A stretch of DNA of 64,000 nucleotides. Origin: Pleodorina starrii (Eukaryota; Chlorophyta; Chlorophyceae; Chlamydomonadales; Volvocaceae). The DNA lies in contig BRXU01000004.1 of NCBI GenBank assembly GCA_030267565.1, positions 6,898,001-6,962,000 on the forward strand, read 5' to 3'. Position 1 is the stretch's first letter. The number at the start of each line of letters is the position of its first letter. The position numbers and the translations under genes were made by a program. Below the pieces are notes generated by a model. That model saw only the letters and a program-made list of their open reading frames with translations, ran no database searches and had not been told where the DNA came from. Below, piece by piece: positions 59,705 through 64,000 of this stretch.

Positions 59705-61907
59705 ATGCCTCTTGGCGCGTGTGCAACAGAGGCGTTAGTAGGCTGCGACTCGGCTCCTTTCGCGCCGTCGTGGATGGCAGCGCCAGCGATGAATTTGTTC
59801 GGTGGCTTTCAGGATCACCTTGGGACTGCTAATGAGGACCTCCTCGGCCCGACTCCCGAGGGCCAGGTCTCTCTGTTCGCGGGCAAGTTCGTCTTCATCG
59901 CTAACGCGGGCCCTGCGTGTATTAAATGCATTGTTGTAATTGTCCTATTGCCATTAAGGTTGCTTACGGGCTTAGCTTTTTGCAGTTAGGGACAACTTCT
60001 TGACTCGGAATAGCCTGGCTTGGCGCGCAGGTGCAGAATATGCACTCCATGGGCTCAGCCAGGAGCAGAAAGAAATCTTCCGGCAGTACTCGCAGCATGT
60101 AGAGCAGGAGAGGGAGGCGCAGGCCCGAATTCAGCATGCGTTTGAGGCTGTGGCTGCAAGCTCCTCCGGCGGTACGCCAACGCATTCGAATTTACTTGGA
60201 CAGAGCCAGAGCCTGTCGCCACCGCCTCCGCCAGCGCAGCAACCGCCGTCGTCGCAAAACAGCAGCTTCACGCATTCTTCGGTTTCGGTCCCAGCCACGC
60301 CCCTGCCTTTCGACAACGGACTGACAGGTCTCGGTGGCTCAGCGTTGAGCACGCCAACCATTTCGACGGGGTCTCTCTCACTTGCAGGCGCGGTCATGGG
60401 TACGTCGGCAGTTGATGCCGCAACTTCGGCGTTGCACAACAGCTCACCGATGACGCCTCGCCAGATGCTGGCTCCGCCAGAGCATATGCTCATGGTGCCG
60501 TCTGCCTCGCTCCTCAGCGTTCACGCACCGTCGCCCGGGCAGAACCCGTCCGGCCAGGTGCCGCCTCCCCCCACGCCCGCAACGCCCAGCAATATGCTGG
60601 CAGTTGGTAACGGCGGGCCCAGCGGGAGCACCGGGGCGGGCGGCAGCGGCGCCAGCGCCAGTGGCCCTGGCCAAGGGCACCTGACCATGGCGTTCGCCAA
60701 CGCCCTGGCCCAGGCCGCAGCCGAGCGCGGCGTGGATCCGGCGTCATTGTTCCAGATCCTGCAAAGCCCAAAGATCGTCGACGTGCTGCTGTCCAAAGCC
60801 GGAGACCTGCAACTACAACAGCAGCAGCAACAGCAGGTAAGGACCGGTTTGTAAACCTACAGGCGTTGCAGATACTCCATTGGCCGTTTGATATTCCACC
60901 CATGCCTGCCCGCCATTTTCGCCGCCCTTCCGCCTGTCGCCCCAGTTCGGTTGTTTTACTCCTCGTCTCCTCGTCCCTAAATCTGCACTTTCCTGCCTAT
61001 GTGTGTCCCGCGCCCCCAAATGTAGCATGCGCAGATGGGCCAGATGCCGCTGCAGGCGCCCCCGCCGCCTCCGCCGCCGCCGCCAAAGCCGCCGCAGTTG
61101 CAGAGCCGCATGTCTGCGCCCGCTCCGGGCGAGTGGCCGCACCACCCCGCCGCCGCCGGCCTTGCCGGGCCGCCGGCCGGCCTGCCCCACTTTCGGCCTC
61201 CGCCTCCGCCGCCGCCGCGGCCCTCGCCGGCCACCACCGCGGCTGCGGCGGCGGCCGCCGCCGCCGCGGCGTCCTTCGGCGTCCCCGCCGGCAGCAGCAG
61301 CGGCGCTCCCAGCTCCGGCGGCGCGAGCGCCGCCAGCTCGGTCGGCGGCGGCAGCAGCAGCAGCGGCGGTGGCAGCGGCAGCCTGGACAATGTGCCGTCG
61401 ATGCAGCAGATGCTGTCGAGCCACCTGGTCCAGGAATTCGTATCGGCGCGCGGCGTGCTGGTGCAGCTCATGCTCTCGGCCTTCGCCTTTTTAAACTCGG
61501 ACTCAATGCGGGAGTTTTACGACAAGCTCATGCCGGTTTCCGTGCTGTACGACGAGATGCACGAGCTGCCTGTCGTACAGAAGCGCAAGCGCTGCTTGGA
61601 CATGTCGTACCTGCGCCTGCAGCTGATGCAGGACCCCGCCTTCACGCAGATCCTGCAGGCCGTCTGCGCGCTGCGTCACCACCTTCACAGCTTATCCCGC
61701 AAGGTGCTGGTCATGAACCAGGGCCCCGACGGCATCCCCATTGACCTGCTGCTGGGCTCCATGTCGACGGAGCTGTTCCACGTGATGAAGACCGTGCTGC
61801 CGCAGGAGGTCTGCGACTTCTTCGGCAACTGCCTGCCGCACCCGCGCCTGGCCGTGCTGGTGTTTGCGGAGTTCACCTCGGTCGACCCCATGCCCACCCT
61901 GACATGA
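59705..61907 (+). CDS. Protein of unknown function, 633 aa, helical C terminus
   Basis: Three exons: 59705-59882, 59986-60836 and 61035-61907. Intron 1 is GC-AG (GCGG|GCAAGT to GCAG|TTAGG) and phases agree. The ATG at 59705 follows an in-frame TAA, so it is the likely start. The N-terminal ~110 residues are ordered (NLFGGFQDHLG, NEDLLGPTPEGQVSLFA, then GLSQEQKEIFRQYSQHVEQE, a probable helix with coiled-coil tendency). The middle is Ser/Pro/Gly-rich with polyQ. A helix around AFANALAQAAAERGVDPASL precedes it, then polyPro and polyAla. The last ~175 residues are dense in helices: QQMLSSHLVQEFVSARGVLV, AFAFLNSDSMREFYDKLMPV, RKRCLDMSYLRLQLMQDPAF and ELFHVMKTVLPQEVCDFFGN. No family was recognised. 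The ordered ends flanking a low-complexity middle suggest a scaffold or adaptor; this is inference. Confidence 0.72.
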
Positions 61908-64000
61908 CCTGACATGACATGACCTGACATGACAAGTCAGGAAAGGAATGGGAGTGCTAGCGGGCGGCGTGCCCGCCCAGGGCGTGAAGTAGTGGGGATG
62001 GTTGCTGGTTGGTCGGCGTGGTGGTGGTGGGGACCGCAGCAACAGCGGCGGCGGCGGCCTCCCGCGGCCGTGGCGGTGGCGGCGGAGCGAGCATTTGTGT
62101 ACCGTGGTGCGGGTCAGTCAGTCAGTCGTTGGCCTTAGCGGGCTACGCGCATTCTTTCAATAGCAACGTGTGACGACAAGCAGGGCAGTCGGGTGTTGCG
62201 GGTGGTCGCGGGAAGAGAGTCGCGCTTCGTGACGACCCTTCCTTCTTTCCTTCGAACGTGCACGATTCAAGCAACGTTTGGTGAGGCTGTGGTCAGCATT
62301 TGGTGGGGGTATGGGAGCAAGGCAGCGCTTTGGGGGGTCAACCGACAACGTGACGCGACAGCTCTGCAGGGATTGCAGTTTTCATGCCGTCTGTGGGGGC
62401 TCTGATGAATTGAGCTAAGGCCGTCCCATTTCGTTGGTCCTTCTTGGGGTTGTGGTGGTGGACGCGCACAGCGCGACGTGGCGTTGGGGGCGTTGAGTCG
62501 GGGGACGGGGAACGCGCTTGAGAAGTAGACATCCGTCCGGTACTACACAAAGCAATCAATGTTGGCGCGGCTGGTACGGTATGCAGCGGCGGTGGAATAC
62601 AGCTGCATGGCCACGCCGGTGTCGCAGCGCGCACTGACCGTAGTGTCGCCGCTTGTTGCCACGACACGATTTTGTACCAGAAAATGCGCACGGGGGGAGG
62701 GAGGCAGATCGCGGGTGCTGGCGGTGCCTGCAAACTACTCGCTCGGCGGGTTTGTGTCGTAGCGGAGAGGAGAGGAGTCCCCCGGGCGCGTCTTGCGGGG
62801 TTGTGTCGAGCATTGCCGCTCCAGCCCTGCTGTCGGACCGGTGCCCTTCTCCTGACGATGCCTCTCAGCGGCTCGCACACCAATCTCGCCACGCGCCGGA
62901 GTTGCCTCTGCAGCACCTCGAGGCAGGCAGCGAAGATACTGGGGTACCGTCGTGCAAAGATTTTAGTAGCGATGGGGTTTTTTTTCCTTGGTGGCTCGTG
63001 CTTTCCTTTGCAGTGGGCTTCGCTGTTGATATTCCTGCTTGTGCTTGTGCTCTTAGCAGCAGGTGATGTTGGCGAAGGGGCGCTGTCATTAGGGCTTGGC
63101 GGCGGCAGTCCGTCGCCGAGGTACTTGAGTGTCAAGTTATTTGTTGCAGGTCTTCGCAGAGGCAGGTGAATGCAGCCGAACGGCAGCTGGGCCTTTCGAA
63201 CCACCGTTTCCAAATCTGGCAGGAAGTGAATCGGCCCGCCCGTGCGCGTCTCGAGGCGTGGCGTGGGCCCGCGGTTGAGGGCCCACAGCAATGTTACTTT
63301 GTTAGGGTAAGAGGTGTGAGGGCGCCTCGCGGTCGAGGGGGCTAAGTGTTCTTATCGCTAGTAGTTACCCCCCTTCCCCGCGGCCCGTGTACAATGGCGT
63401 TGCGCTTGTAGCTACGGTACCAACCGCTTGAGCGGCCTAGGCGGCCTCCTAAAGGCAGCGCCCGTCGCCATCCGTACGGCAGCACATCTTGATTTGTCGT
63501 AGAAATTTCAATTTGCGTTAAATGACGTCCCGGTGCGGTCCCCGGGTGGCGGGCTGCGCTGTGTGTCCGGGTGCCCTGCTGGACCCTGACTACCGGTCTG
63601 GGCCCATGAGGCTGTGGGCTGGGCTGGGCTAACGGACCTCCCCCCTCACCTCACCTTCCTGCGGCACCCCTCCCTCGGGGCCTCTGATCACTGGCGTGCC
63701 TTGGTGGGCTGTGCTGTGCGAACTGTGCGCCCTGTCCAACCGCACGCCGGATCGCGAGCCTGTCTTCGTTGCTTCGGGAGAGCCCACGCCACTGCAATTT
63801 GGTGGCCGACGCTGCAATGCCGAGCAAGGGGCAAGGAAGGCTCAGCTCGGCTCCGTGTCCGGGCGGGATCACCACCGTGGCGCCCCTTCCAACCGAGCGG
63901 AGCCGGCTCTGATTTTGCAGCGCTTGATTCTATGCGGTGTTCCTAGCGCCTATGCTTGTGTGTGTGTGCTTGTGTGTGCGAAGGGCGCGACTTGCGGGGC
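61908..64000. other. Terminal 2 kb without a supported gene
   Basis: Begins with four short TGACATGACC-type repeats (61904-61935), the 3' flank of the preceding gene. A minus-strand open frame at 62338-63291 has GC-rich third positions only over its first ~60 codons and no domain similarity. Nothing else could be supported up to the window end. Confidence 0.5.

Noticed and set aside
62338..63291. Long minus-strand open frame of about 317 codons near the right end
   Set aside because: No ATG at its start, no domain, codon bias only in the first ~60 codons, and no convincing splice sites; it overlaps the 3' flank of the preceding gene.
1..64000. CRISPR arrays, rRNA, group I/II introns, integrated viral or complete transposon sequence
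   Set aside because: No spaced palindromic direct repeats, no rRNA or self-splicing intron motifs, and apart from the HTH exon at 3081 no transposase, reverse transcriptase or capsid-like sequence was seen.

Overview
This is nuclear DNA from a green alga, most probably a volvocine or other chlamydomonadalean species close to Chlamydomonas, Gonium or Volvox. The evidence is the high GC content, short phase-consistent introns in every gene, long Ala/Gly/Pro/Gln-rich inserts, TGTAA polyadenylation signals, (CA)n and (GGGT)n tracts, and a plant-type kinase-PP2C fusion. I saw no sign of prokaryotic, organellar or viral sequence. All gene models were built by hand: splice sites were chosen so that reading phase is kept and recognisable protein sequence is joined.

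Layout, left to right. (1) The last three exons of an ARL8 small GTPase (+, 1-805). (2) An AT-richer stretch with one pipsqueak/Pogo-type helix-turn-helix exon (+, about 3081-3440), either a transposase remnant or an alternative 5' exon of the next gene. (3) A six-exon gene (+, 4059-11493) for a 1986-residue protein made of repeated LOTUS-like helical modules followed by an EXD1-like 3'-5' exonuclease fold that has lost the acidic residues checked. (4) HPRT, hypoxanthine-guanine phosphoribosyltransferase (-, 13525-15174). (5) A 990-residue Tudor/Agenet-like putative chromatin protein (-, 16851-21082). (6) A 15-kb, 14-exon gene for a 3418-residue protein with an S/TQ-rich N terminus, leucine-rich repeats, acidic and RS segments, polyQ and a repeated WDRR motif (-, 21597-36702). 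(7) An ankyrin/TPR-like protein with a C-terminal MYND zinc finger (+, 38086-45133). (8) A protein kinase fused to a PP2C phosphatase (-, 48572-55842). (9) A small three-exon gene of unknown function (-, 56143-56616), divergent from (10) SEC13 (+, 56853-58236). (11) A 633-residue protein of unknown function (+, 59705-61907). The last 2 kb hold nothing I can support.

These genes are not an operon or pathway. Several are housekeeping trafficking or salvage genes (ARL8, SEC13, HPRT), two look nuclear (the Tudor-like and S/TQ-LRR proteins), and one is a signalling enzyme. The most unusual item is the LOTUS-like/pseudo-exonuclease protein, whose parts resemble germ-granule and small-RNA factors of animals. 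Its repeats are split by introns at the same place and phase, and parts are nearly identical in DNA, so it has grown by recent internal duplication. Other themes are three GC-AG introns among about 59, two introns carrying a duplicated copy of their own 5' splice site, a tandem repeat in which every unit carries a 3' splice-site-like CTCAG, and strong enrichment of the 7-mer GTCGTAC.
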